A DNA stretch of 64,000 nt from Stratiolaelaps scimitus (lineage: Eukaryota; Arthropoda; Arachnida; Mesostigmata; Laelapidae): NCBI GenBank assembly GCA_019614645.1, contig JABWDB010000004.1, positions 20,646,001 through 20,710,000 on the forward strand. Direction: 5' to 3'. A program made the position numbers and the translations under genes. Shown in pieces: positions 36,400-48,159 of this stretch; within the stretch, counting starts at the first letter, position 1, and every line of letters starts with the position of its first letter. The notes under the pieces were generated by a model. That model did not search any database and was not told where the DNA came from. It saw nothing but the letters and a program-made list of their open reading frames with translations.

Positions 36400-36850
36400 C
36401 AACAGTTAATGAACAGAAATGCTCCTCCCCGAACCGCGAGGACCATCTGCACTTCCACGCTGGCTGTCCGCTTGTTGTGCGGCGATTGATTCGCGTGTTG
36501 GTCGGGCCACCGGAAGAGCTGCAGCAGATTCCCATTTCGCCCTTTCTCGAAAGGTGTTTTCCCTCACACTGCCCTCTCCTACAACGCGCGCAATGGCAGG
36601 CTTGTGTTCGGTTACCCTGGGCTCGCTGGCCGAAACAACGGCGTTGGTGGCCGTCTTGCGAACAGCACGTTGTGTAGCGTGGCCGCTTGCGTTTCGTCGG
36701 CACAAAGCGAAACGCTGTCGAGGCGAAGGCGGGCAGGCATTGGCCCGCGTTGTGACAACGGGTGACTCGGTGCGCGAGAAGCGTTTTGTGGACGCTATAG
36801 TCGCCGGCAGCGCTCCACACGCTCTCAGTTGACAGGCGAGCCGGACACGG
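36400..36850. other. GC-rich island open in several frames
   Basis: Abrupt GC-rich, CpG-rich 450-bp stretch in AT-rich surroundings. Three or more frames are open, including plus 36419-36832 and minus frames with hydrophilic, Arg/Ala/Ser-rich products. This pattern is expected of a CpG island or a GC-rich exon, and I cannot choose between frames. Confidence 0.4.
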
Positions 36851-38139
36851 CCCGATCACTGCTACGCACAAAAGATGATGTAGTACTTGGTGGACTATCG
36901 GCCGTAGTGAACAGTGTCAAGAGAAAGACGCACATATCGCACCTACTTATCTATCTGTCTGTCTATGTTGCGATTTTAACAGCAAACAGTCGTTGATAAC
37001 GTGACGTCTATGAAAGTAGATGTTCTTGATGAGGAAGAGTGACCGTGGAACGGTTGAACAGTTCGACAACACAACAAAAGTCCACCGGCTGTGCTTAATC
37101 TTGCTCACGTGTGGCCTTGCGCTGGATCTCATCAAGGCGGGACTTGGAGAACCATTTTAACGTGAACAGAACGAAGGCAACTAATTGCTGTTGCTGTATC
37201 AACACGCCGAAACTTAGTTGCAACGCATCAATCTACAGGTTATTAAGGAGAGAGAGATAGAGAGAAAGAGAGAGAGGATTAAACAACCGGGAACATTTTA
37301 ACATCAAGATATCCTTGCAGTGGTGAACAGTTTGGTGAACTATGCTATAAAGTGTTCTCAGACTCGCCACTGTTCTAATGTTCCTGTAATCAAGAACTTC
37401 TGCGCAATTTCTCGTATGGAGTACCATTGACTGTCGCCACTCAAACGGACGTCGGGGAGTGTCAGTGACAACGGTGAGCTACCCGTATCAACTATTCTGG
37501 TTAGATTTCGATTCAGTTCGAATGTGGCTTTACTCAGAGCTAGTAGATGCTACGCAGGCGTAGCATTCGAATCTGCTCGGAAACGAATCACTTATTTGTT
37601 CTATGGACAATTTAAGTTTACTACAAAATTTGATTTGTTTCTAGACTACCTAGCCTAACTGATTTCAACTGTTACCAATGCTTACCGTTGCAACAGCCAA
37701 TACTGAGGCAGTCTTTAGTCCCCCTATCCTGCGTGGGGTCATATCGAACTGCTACTATTTTGGTTGTTCCTAAATTCGACAGGTTCCGACAACTAAAACT
37801 GGAACAAATCTATGCTATCATTATTACTATTATTATCATCTTTTATTATTAACGTAATAATAATAATTGCTTCTTCACAAGCGAACGCAATTTTATATCG
37901 CATAGGCTCAAGGAACAGCGACCCTGATCCCACCTGTAGGATTCGACTATCCAAAGTATCAGTCCCACAGCATCCTATGGCATTTGTCGAGGAATCAATG
38001 CTCACCAAGTTGGCGTGGTTGGCTCCAGAATAATCAGTAGACAAACGATACCGAAATCGCCTCTACCAGAATACAGTGGATCTTTTTTGTTTCTCGTTCG
38101 CAATGGTCATATTTTACTTTATATCGGTTTACATAATTA

Positions 38140-38224
38140 TACCTATGTATAATGCATATATGTGATGGTGTGGTATAATGTATAATACATATGTATAATG
38201 GTATATGTGATGGTGTGGTATAAA
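38140..38224. repeat. Tandem duplication, 45-bp period
   Basis: The string TATATGTGATGGTGTGGTAT occurs at 38157 and again at 38202, with flanking TATGTATAAT similarity also offset by 45 bases. About 1.9 copies are present. Confidence 0.75.
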
Positions 38225-39589
38225 TTAGCATAAGAAAAACAAATGGTATACGAGTCCTCTAGTCCCATTCGAGTCTTTACCTTGGACTCACGTTAGATGG
38301 TCGACTATACTCATGTATAATTTGCTGCTCGAGGCGGGGGCCGGCAGCGCTGAGTCATACGAAATCTTGCTCTGCCCCCATGGGTGGTTCGCGGCTGATG
38401 AACCAGCCTTGAGCAGTCTTGTCGTCCATACATTGTTGAGGCTTCAGCATTTCGTTTTTAACATTTCTCCAACGTCTATACAAGTGTCCCGATACACATG
38501 GACGGTACTAGGGTGAGAGGACACTTCTGGCCGCCACCGCCCCCGTTCCACCACCAAAATGTCCACTATGACAATAACGTTCGGGTTCTTATTTACAACC
38601 TGAAACTGATATCAATGGTCACGTGACAAATGCAGCGCGTTGCATCGACGAATGCGAATAGCTCAACGATATCTTCGAAAACCGTGTACCCTATAGGTTC
38701 ACTGGAATCTTCGAAAAAAAAGAAGACAAGTCGCCGTAAATATTCCCACACGTATACATATATTAATGATCTTTCTCTAAATATGATTAATATGAATTCT
38801 CTAAATCAGTGTCGTTCAAATATTCAGTACAGCATTTTTCGTTTTCTCTCCCTACCTGCGCCTACCTGATGCTCGACCCTTTACAGGGACGCCGACCTGA
38901 ACACATATTAGGCCTCTGGCCTCCAGGAGGTAGGAATGGCGTTGAGTTTATTAAGGGAGCAGTTTAAATATTTACACAGCTCTTCTGATGGTGTTTATAT
39001 GATTACGGGGCAGTTTAGTGCTAAGACGATCGGTTTAATTTTATCGTTGCGTTGAGGTTATTCGGTGCTTTGAGGTGGGTTGGCCGTTCTAGTGGCACCA
39101 CTAATGTTAAAACTCACAGACGGGTTTCGCCCTGCCTAGTCAACGACGAAACCCTTCGGGTTCTTCTGTCTTCAAGTCAAGCCAAGGCACAGCTAGATCT
39201 ATGCTATGCTTGAGGGAAGCTATGGTCAAGCAAGAGACAGCCGATGAGATGTTATTGTGAGAAAAACAGCAATCGAGGCGAGGGCGAGCCCATGGACTTG
39301 CGGATGAAGAGAACGGATCCGAGACGGGTGGGTGGCTTCGACAACGCGCATGGATAATAGATGAATTTGTGCGTGTGTGTGTGTGTGTGAGTAACTGTAT
39401 TTGAGTGTATATGTGTACATCTATTCATTGTGGCTTGTAAATATTTGGCGTTCCGGCCAGCGGACATGTTTAGACTCTGCTGTTTGGCTGCTATTCGATA
39501 TCTTTCTTTGTTTCCTGCTGTATATTGTGTTGGATTTCATTTGTCCGACAGCCAGTCGTGTGCGTGTTACTTGATTGTGAGCATACTCT

Positions 39590-39808
<219 letters not shown>

Positions 39809-41542
39809 CGACGGCGGCGTTGTTGGTAAGCTTAGTGATTACCATGATGGTTAATTAGATATGTGCGGATTATTTTTATTCGGCATCGATTAAAAATGAT
39901 TATTGGTCCACAATCTCAGGCAGCTACATTTTTTGGTCTCGAGCTGTGCTGTTGTATGTCATTTCACCACGTTGTCCTCGGCTCTCTACAAACGAGAATT
40001 TGACATAACGCTGGTGTATGGCGCAGCGGGGGCGGGACATAAAGCATGCCTGTTCTCTACCTGGATAGTGAAGCCTAGCCGTTGCTTGCTACTATGGAAG
40101 CGAGAACAGCATTGCAGTTGTTTTTAAATAATCTACTTTTCGATCATCCGGATCGGATTGATGAAAATCTACTGCAGCTTATTAATTTTTGAGCGGGCAA
40201 TTAATACTCACAATATCGTATATGTAGAGTATACGACATAGTGACTTGTTGTAATTGCTCCTAATAGCGATAACATCTCCATAATCGTGTGCAGCATATT
40301 CTCACTGTATAGTCTCAGTATATCCTTCGACTATTCGAGTTCTAAGAACATGATGGTATCCCGTCTCGTTTTTAATGTCGTTAATTTCTCCTATGGCAAT
40401 AAGAACGCAAGTCCAGCGCTGCCAAGTCGCACTTTTGAGAGCCGATATCGGCTATGAGTTTGTTCGTATCGAAATATTTTTACTGGATCAAATCATTTGT
40501 TACATGGCAAATATTGTACGAATTGAACGAAGCGCACGAGTTGCATTCTGCACGATGTGTACGTTACCTCGGCCTGAACTTGGATAAGCCACTTGTTTAT
40601 TAAACTATTCTTGACTGACTGTAGCTTTCATCACGGAACATTTGTCAGCACTGCAACATGAGAGACGTGTGTTTTCAGGCGGAAATACCAGCTTAGACCG
40701 CAAAATATGCCGGTGTCAAATATGATATATATATATATATATATACATATTACTTACGTTACCTTTTATCTGATCATAACACAATATATGCATATAACAC
40801 TACCGATCTGCCATTGAATAGCCAACAAACAAAATCAAAAGACTAAATCACGTCGCTCAGAGGTGGCACCTAATCTTCTTTTCGGATTCCAGTGGAACCT
40901 CATCTATGTAATTCTCCATAGTGTGCGCGCCACCAAATCAATAAGCCGATAATGAAAACCGTATCACAGTAATATTAAGGAGCTGTTTATGGTTACCATG
41001 TGATTCCGATAGTGCCATATCGGGCGACAACAGCCTCGCAGATCCATATTTAACGAGAACTGACATTCTCTCGCAATGGTGAAGGACAGTCGGCATATAT
41101 CACCGCCGTCGCACGGCTTTTACCTAGCAACTCTGTCTCCAGTGTTTGATTTCGTCAACTCACTATTGTTGCTATGATAACATGTTATTATTATTATTAT
41201 TTTATATTGAGCCGAACCAGAGTGACTAGCTGAACAGCTGCTGGTCGTCGGCAATAGTGTATCGTCCGTGTCTCTCGCCTGCTCACTTTCGACTGGTGTT
41301 CTCAGATGTTACCATAGCTGACCCTCGTACTCTTGTAGTGGACTGTCAGAGAGATAAATCCATGCCCATATAATGCTCGGATATTTTCCGATTTGACATG
41401 TATTAACGCGGCTAGCTATGGTAGCCGCGCCTACAGCCACTGTGAGTGTTATCAACGTGGGATCCTCGACGGCGACGTCGTTGCTGCTGCTACGACTACT
41501 GCTGTTATATATCTACTTGACATATACCTGAACTAAAATCAG

Positions 41543-41764
41543 CCAACTACCGTCACGGTCCAATGAGAAGAGAAGGGTGCAAAAAGAATCTCAGCCATAA
41601 ACGACGACCGCAAACTGATTCTGGAGCTGTTATCGGTCGATGCGAACGCTTGAATGGAACTTCTCACGATATTAACAGACGACTGCATACCCGTTTATTC
41701 AGCGAGCTCTTTATTGGGGATGGTTATCTTTGCGTGCGCATAAACTCGATATATGACGATGGAG
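41543..41764 (+). CDS. Candidate exon with faint Ras-association-like pattern (low confidence)
   Basis: Acceptor aactaaaatcag (41541-41542) and donor GATGGAG|gtgcgt (after 41764) bound an open frame containing ATG at 41563. The frame also continues past the donor to TAG at about 41875. The segment GDGYLCVRINSIYDDGG followed by PTIIKCPYGKSARQLVSEL has the strand-strand-helix spacing seen in RA/ubiquitin-like domains, but this is weak. Its donor phase (1) does not fit the next candidate exon at 42248. Confidence 0.18.
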
Positions 41765-42247
41765 GTGCGTGCCTCCCAACCATCATAAAGTGTCCATACG
41801 GAAAGAGTGCTAGACAACTAGTGTCCGAATTGTCCAATTGTGCTGCGCTTGATTTTTTATATATGGCGATGACCTAGTGGCTAGTCTAAACAATATGAGG
41901 CTTGGTCCAGCGCGAACTCACTCTATGGTCAACATGGAGCTCGTATAATTAGAAGATTTAGTGATGGTTAGCCGATCGTAATTGTTACACTCGCTTCCTC
42001 TGGTAGCTGAACACTAATATCTGTGCTAGTATAACCTTGGGAGCGTAACATCATTTCACATATGCAATTTAGGCTGAACACTTGTTTTTTTTGTTTCATC
42101 TAGAATCAAACGCACACACACACGCATGTTAATCATCTACAATAATAACTACGACTAATTTTAACAACGAGTTTTAACGTACAGCGTTATAACCGGCAAA
42201 GTTCGTACATTTGTCCAGGACAGTGTTATTCTTATTCTTCGAAACAG

Positions 42248-42464
42248 ATTCTCTTGAGTGTTCCTCACCGCTTCACGAGTACATCTGACGAATTTCACAA
42301 ATTTTTGCATCATGCTCAAGAACACGTTTATGGCGCGCCAACTGTCGCAGTTTCCGTCAACCCCCACTGCTCGATGACGCTGCGAAACCACTTGGCATTT
42401 TGCTGTGTTGCCGAGAGGCAGAGCCGTGAGCGGTTGGACAATATTCGAGACGGGCACTGCCAAC
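42248..42464 (+). CDS. Candidate internal exon (unidentified)
   Basis: Excellent acceptor with a pyrimidine tract (ttattcttattcttcgaaacag) and strong donor (CCAAC|gtaagt). One frame is open throughout in phase 0, ending in phase 1, encoding 72 residues including FHKFLHHAQEHVYGAPTVAV and AERQSRERLDNIRDGHCQ. The phase fits the candidate exon at 42603. I do not recognise a domain. Confidence 0.33.
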
Positions 42465-42602
42465 GTAAGTACGAATGCAAACTTAAATCATTATTGTCGG
42501 CGGTGGCGGCAGGAGGTGTACTATAAAGGCACCATTTCCACTCGCTAACGTCTTAATCGCGAGAAAGGGCGGCAACTATATTGCTGCTCACGGCAAACGA
42601 AG

Positions 42603-42883
42603 TACGATCTCTGTCGTCGTGTGCACGGAGTGACGAAATGTCCGATCTACGCCTGTTCGGCTGCTCTTGTTGTCAACGGCGGCCGGATGAGTGGCACGGC
42701 CGGATGCAGTTCGATGCGTTAGACGGCGCAGATGAGCGGGATGATTTGACTGCGTCGGCCGTCAGCAGAAGTATCACAGAGAACATTATGATATCGGCAC
42801 GGGCAAATACCCACTGTCTCCGTGCGAAGACGAACGATGACAGCTCGTCCGTAGCTTCAAAGTCGGTGGACTGCAATGGCTAA
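42603..42883 (+). CDS. Candidate 3' terminal exon joined to 42248-42464 (unidentified)
   Basis: Splicing from 42464 to an acceptor at 42601-42602 (ggcaaacgaag) keeps the frame and adds 92 residues to TAA/stop at 42881-42883. It encodes RSLSSCARSDEMSDLRLFGC, then an acidic Ser-rich tail. It could alternatively start at ATG 42638 (context CGAAATGT) as a separate short gene. The acceptor lacks a strong pyrimidine tract. Confidence 0.25.
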
Positions 42884-42899
42884 AACGAGCCATGTTATA

Positions 42900-44450
42900 A
42901 AATAAGTGAGTTTGTGAAAGTATACCCTGAAGTGAACGTCGTAAACGTGTCTATAAAAAAAGCCTCGCATTCATATAGTTAACACAGGTTCATCAAGAAG
43001 CAAAGTACGATACCACCAATCCCTCATGGTCCTTTCTCCGGAATCGCCATTACTATTGACACTTGGCATGGCCATAGATAAAATCGTTGCATTACGAAGC
43101 CGTCGTCAGGTGCGCGCGCTTTGCCTGAAGCTGGTACACGGTGAATTTTCTACCTTGATGATGCGGTGCTGCTTGTACATGCAGTAGAACGAAACCGATC
43201 ATATGCCGGAAATACGCGTCATATGGCACTAGTATTGTTTTGCTCGAATAGTTGTACTTACTGACTCAACTGTTCAGGGCGACTTGGGGTAGGTTTTTGA
43301 GCTTGGGGACAGCCGAAATAAAATAGGCGTGGAAAATGCACCTGACAGCGTAAGGAACATCTGCATCAACCTGGCTCATACATTGTCTATATAGCATAAA
43401 CAATCAGAAGAGATGACAACCATTCAGCTTAATAACGAAGTCATTTTCCACATCGGTGTTCAACAGAAGAGTAGATTTCATGTACGCTAATTAAATAGGC
43501 TAATGTCATTATGCAGCTCAGTTACACTGTACCAATGGCAGCCACTGCAGTAAATATTTTATATAAATTACACAGGCTAAGAGCCGTCGAGAGAAAGTAT
43601 CGCTTCCTGACTCACTCGCGATTCCGCGTTCTGTGTGGGTTTCGCTTGAAGGGTAACGGGAGCCGGCTTCTTCGGTTCACATTACAAGCCTGAATTTAAG
43701 AAATGCGTACTCAGTTTCAGGGAAAGAACACTGCTGTTTGTTTGTTTCGCAGCCTGACTTTTGTATAAATACAAAGCCGAAAATGAATAATAATAATCAT
43801 AATGACAGCAATAATCTGATAGAACGCACATAGCATGTTTGAAACTATAAGATAACTATTACATTAGCTCGTTCGGAGCTCGTTTGTGCATCGAAAATAC
43901 TTTGATAACCTGCGCAAATTTGGCCCGTTTATATTTCACCTCTACCATATATATATATGAGCAGAGGACTTCTGCTTATATGTAGTTCAGCGCGTTCGGT
44001 AGCGTTCGGTTTGTGGAGACAGACAGACGTCTAGAAGCTGCAAGATCGTTTGGAGCTGAAAATCAGTGTTCCGTGAAATTAATGTTTGTTTCTTTAAGAA
44101 ACAAACTCGAATGGTATTTGTCGAAAATTGGTAAATATGTTAGACAGAGAGTCCTTCAGCTGGAGAAGCGTTTATTACTGGTGTACTCGATTCACAAGAG
44201 ATGATTGGATTGTTGTAGACCACCGAGGAGATTAGTTTGCTTCAGGACATCTCATGAGCCAACTAAGAGTTGCGACAATTACCGCAGACGTTGAGCAAAC
44301 GAGAGATTGGACCATGGGCCTATTTGTCGACCTATCTTGAACCTGTGCTTAGCACATGTCACGAAGTTATAAAGAAAACATTGAAAATGACCAAGAAAAT
44401 TGAAAAATTTGGTTCCTCACGAATCGACTCCGGCGCAAATGGAAACGTAT
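42900..44450. other. No identified gene
   Basis: AT-rich sequence. Short frames at 44013-44204 and 44270-44485 may be the eroded N-terminal part of the mariner relic that follows, but no mariner motif is readable in them. Confidence 0.4.
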
Positions 44451-44513
44451 GTAGCAGATTCGAAATGCAACCCTCAACACTATGAGGCCCCCTGAGAAAG
44501 ACCAGGCAAGAAA

Positions 44514-44852
44514 ATGGCTTCGAGAGTACGAAAGGCCAGTGCCGAAATAACAGTGCCGAGTAGATTTCATCCCAAACTGATGACTATACTTGCTATGGAC
44601 GTTGGCGGCATTTGTTATTTGAGTTACAGCGTAAAAATGACCACCTTGATCCATCAACCCGATGTCTCAAGGTCTTTGATAAGACTCCTGGATAAATGGC
44701 ACGGGAATCGAAAGTACGCAAAGTCACGCTTCTCGGCTAACATGCGCAGCGTCAATAGACGGCTGCAGTTACGAACTCAACCTTCATACTCACCAGATCT
44801 AAACCCTTATGGTAATGGTTATTTTCATTGCATTAGGAAAGGCAATAGGTGA
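44514..44852 (+). mobile_element. Degenerate mariner transposase, C-terminal half
   Basis: A 112-codon frame aligns by eye with the catalytic C-terminal half of mariner transposases. FHPKLMTILAMDVGGICYL corresponds to the 'HPKKVLL.VWWD..G' block, and QPSYSPDLNPYGNGYFHCI corresponds to the diagnostic 'PPYSPDLAPSDYHLFRSL' block near the third catalytic residue. The 'HHDNARPH' block with the second Asp is not readable, and the DY of the third motif is altered, so the element is inactive. No terminal repeats were found. Confidence 0.6.
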
Positions 44853-45152
44853 TGTGCATTATGCAAACATCGATTTGCTTCAGAAGATATCGATAACGAG
44901 GTTAGCTGTGGTAACACAAATTGAAAGTAGACTGGCATTCAGAAGCTAAAGGCCTTGAATACTAAAGGACGATACCTCTGATATATACTAAGGAATTCTA
45001 GTTATTTTTGTTCAAACGTTATCAAAGTCCTTTCGGTGTACGAAATAGCTCTAACGTTGATCAGTTAAATAAAGAAGTCAAGCAAGTGACAATCAGGCGA
45101 ACAGCTGAAACAGCGCTGTATCTAAACTGTGACAAGTAATATTGTTTCTTTT

Positions 45153-45154
<2 letters not shown>

Positions 45155-45216
<62 letters not shown>
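45155..45216. repeat. (TA)n microsatellite at the left edge of the Tc1 element
   Basis: About 31 TA units ending six bases before the left inverted repeat of the Tc1-like element. Tc1/mariner elements insert at TA, so a TA array is a natural target; the array may equally have expanded after insertion. Confidence 0.95.
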
Positions 45217-45221
<5 letters not shown>

Positions 45222-45298
45222 CAGTGGTGTGCATAAATTTAACGTATGCTTATATTTCTGCAAATCAATACAAAGAATACACATTTGAGGCATTTTTC
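45222..45298 (+). repeat. Left terminal inverted repeat of the Tc1-like element
   Basis: About 77 bases matching the reverse complement of the right end, with a few mismatches concentrated in the first half and near-perfect identity in the inner part. Confidence 0.85.
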
Positions 45299-45410
45299 CT
45301 GTATTTGACTCACATGACTGCCGAACTAAACTTCGTTCGCAACAATATGGACAGTTTTAAATAGTATGATGAGGGTGCACATCTATCTAAAATGTACTAT
45401 GTTGTTTCAG

Positions 45411-45850
45411 ATCGTCTTCAGTGACGAAAAGAAGTTGCAGTCGCTTTCATCTCATCTCGAATGAATAGCGAGGATTATCAGCAGATGTTGACCAACAGTA
45501 TACTATCATTTAGGAGCAAATTTCACTCACTGCGAATTGTTTGCCAACAAGATAACGCTTTAATTCACGTCAGCGCTAGTACGCGTGCGTCGTTAGGACG
45601 GCATGACATTGAAACCCTTGAGAGGCCAGCATGTTCTTCTGATCTCAACCCGATGGAGAACTTCTGGGGCACTCTTGTCTGAAGAGTATATGCGTCCAAT
45701 CGACAGTATACATCCGCGGAAGCACTACGAGAGGCGTTGTTGAAGTCCTGGGGAGGTGTCAGCGACCAGATCCTGCTAAATCTCGTTGATAGTATGCCAA
45801 ACCGAGTCTTTGACGTTCTAATTAGCAAGGGCTGGGCCACACGGTACTGA
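45411..45850 (+). pseudogene. Truncated Tc1 (DD34E) transposase
   Basis: Three catalytic blocks can be seen. IVFSDEKKLQS (from 45411) holds the first Asp. QQDNALIHVS holds the second Asp at codon 45551-45553. DLNPMENFWGTL holds the Glu at codon 45656-45658. Exactly 34 residues separate the second Asp and the Glu, the Tc1 DD34E spacing. The first block is in a different frame from the rest and the Asp-Asp spacing is about half of normal, showing an internal deletion. A TGA at 45680-45682 interrupts the frame, after which RVYASNRQYTSAEALREA continues to the natural-looking end at 45850. The N-terminal paired-type DNA-binding domain is absent. Confidence 0.85.
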
Positions 45851-46026
45851 TTAGCACAAGAAAACGAGAATTAATTGAGCGAGAACACTCGATAACTCAG
45901 TGTGCGTCATCATTTTTCACAACCCAAATATGACACATTTTATTGTAGCAGACTGCATGCGACGTCATATGCGCTGTCCTTTGTCGTGTTTATGTTATTT
46001 GACACGTACATTAATCTGATACAGAA

Positions 46027-46101
46027 TGAATGCCTCAAATGTGTATTCTTTGTATCGATTTGTTGAAATATAGGGGTGCGTCAAGTTTATGCACATCACT
46101 G
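46027..46101 (-). repeat. Right terminal inverted repeat of the Tc1-like element
   Basis: Reverse complement of the left repeat; followed by TATA, consistent with a TA target duplication. Confidence 0.85.
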
Positions 46102-46109
46102 TATATTAT

Positions 46110-47970
46110 TGACTGGGATCTCGGCGGTCGACTTGCGACCGTCATAGAATTACACGCATACCTCAACATCGCCACGAGATAAAATCAACAATGAATGTCA
46201 ATATCCTCAGGGCTGAAATGTTGACGGTGTCAGGTCTCCGGGGACCACTATTCGTTTCCCGACCGAACCTTCGCTGAAGCTAATTTGAAATTCCATCAAA
46301 ACGATGCAAGAGACAATGCGTCGTCATTCCTCCTCCTCCTCGTCGACGTCGTTCTTTGCTTAGCAATTCTGTTTTTCTCAGATCATGCAAACACGCTCCA
46401 TCTTCATCTTCCGAGACACGCGGCAGCTCTCGCATCTTCGAGTGTTCGATGTGATAAAGCCGACCAGCCCTACTCTAATGAATGAACGAACGCTTGTTCC
46501 ATCGGCAATGATGGATCCGACTGCGCTCGACGACCGACTACCGACTAACAGCGGTTTTTCTTTCGAGGCAATGTACGGCCTTTCAGACGATCAAGTGTTG
46601 TTTATTCTCTACCTCCAGCTGATTGGATACGAGACATCGCTGGTAGTGTACCACGGGCTGTTATTGTTATTTGCGGAAAACATACCGGGGTGTATGCGAG
46701 TGTGGCTGCCTCAGGAGTTGTTGTTGTACCGCGACGCCTGCTCAAAAGTAGATTTCCTATTGCGTTGCAGAATTTCTCCCAGATGCGTTTTAGGCGAGAA
46801 GAAACGCTAGACTCGGTGAAAGGCTACATATGCGACATTACAATAGCGTGAAATCTCGAAGAAAGGAAAACAGAAAACACCTTCGTCAGAGAAGATTAGA
46901 TCGTTGTTCCAAGTCCCAACGGGGTGGCCAGCTAAAATACTCGAATCCGGCTGCTATTCTTGAAATAGCGTCTCCTATATGGTCTAACAATTAGGGCCCA
47001 CACATTCGGCATGTGCTGACATACTATCAAATATCTACACTTGGCGAGAAGACCCTCCCTATTTGGTATCGAAGTAGACGCTGCTGTACGGTTGCTGAAG
47101 TTACTCATTGTATGTGTTTCGCCTAATGGACCCGCGCAGTTCGAACGCGTGGATTCATTGACTGATGTTCTTTACGTAACCGACGTTCGGGATTATACGC
47201 CGGTTTGGTCAACAGTCACTTCTTAATAGGTTGTACCATCGTGGTCACTTTTCATCCGAGTGAATAGGTTCACTCAAAGACGGACAGGGATTAAATTCGC
47301 GTGAATTCTGGTGCTGGTGGTGGTGGGGGGAGTAACAGGTGATTATTAGAGTAATGCTTACCGTTTGCCCTGGGACTAAATTACCAAAAAGCATCGAAAA
47401 CGCCGCTTTATCGACCGTTCCAGGAGACGTAACGAGGAAACATAACCACGCAGTTGGCGAACACTCATTGGCTTTGAAAACTACCACCGCCGTAATATGC
47501 TTACAAGACGTGCACAGTATTCGCGATATTCGATCAATGTGTACCATTAACTAGGCTGGTTTAAAGAAGATCAAGCGTATGCAGTTTAGCAGTCTGCGTT
47601 AGCCCATAAACGATAGCGGACTGATGACAGTCAAATACGTTTTTGAAGTCACTTATTGCTCAGCATATCACATCGACCCAAACCGGTTAAAATCCTTCCG
47701 TAACCTCAGGATTGTGTGGATTTAACCTTCCGACAATTCTCGTAGTAGCACTGCCATACGGAAGAGTGTCGAAAAGTTTGTGATGAAAGAACGGTTGGAG
47801 GCCACCCGCTACTGTAGCCGCCAAATAAACATACATATGAGATAGATTCGACATATATATCTAGCACAAGCAAACAGCACGTTAATGGTTATGGCGATGG
47901 TTATGTGGAATGACGGCTGATGTTCAAACTCAGAAACTCTGCTGCGTCCGGGTGAATTGCGGGTCACAAC
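46110..47970. other. No identified gene
   Basis: A 141-codon plus-strand frame follows a good acceptor (gtttttctcag, 46380) and includes hydrophobic stretches (DDQVLFILYLQLIGYETSLV), but at this length chance open frames are expected and no family is recognised. A short (TGG)n-like run is at about 47310-47330. Confidence 0.3.
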
Positions 47971-47979
47971 AGACACTTC

Positions 47980-48150
47980 ATGGGAAAATTTCCCGACGAA
48001 TCCCACCAGAGAAAAAGAGAGTAAGGGAGACCGAGGAGTGTCTCGATTATGCAAATACCGTTTATATATATATATATATAAGCGGTATCGAGTTTTCAGA
48101 CTCCGTTCCTCTCTTTTTCTCTGCTGGGATTCTTTGGGAATTTTTCCCAT
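47980..48150. mobile_element. Palindromic MITE-like hairpin with (TA)n core
   Basis: Two arms of about 70-80 bases are reverse complements. The left arm begins ATGGGAAAATTTCCC (47980) and runs through AGAGAAAAAGAGAG. The right arm, read on the minus strand from 48150, begins ATGGGAAAAATTCCC and contains the same AGAGAAAAAGAGAG at the same distance. Both arms converge on ATACCG next to a central (TA)n of about 20 bases. No coding capacity. This structure is typical of foldback/MITE elements; a transcribed copy would form a long hairpin RNA. The target duplication is unclear. Confidence 0.75.
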
Positions 48151-48159
48151 TAAGCGTCT

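Larger units (their letters stand above)
45222..46101 (+). mobile_element. Internally deleted Tc1-like element with long terminal inverted repeats
   Basis: An inverted repeat of about 77 bp bounds 880 bp. The left end starts CAGTGGTGTGCATAAATTTA (45222); the right end, read inward from 46101 on the minus strand, starts CAGTGATGTGCATAAACTTG. The inner 25 bases of both ends (about AATACAAAGAATACACATTT) are nearly identical. Both outer ends are flanked by TA, the Tc1 target duplication. The size is well below that of a complete Tc1 element (about 1.3-1.7 kb), and the DNA-binding part of the transposase is missing, so this copy is non-autonomous. Confidence 0.9.

Noticed and set aside
36350..36871. 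173-codon minus-strand frame with many cysteines
   Set aside because: The whole region is open in several frames because of its GC content; no start, splice site or domain separates this frame from the others.
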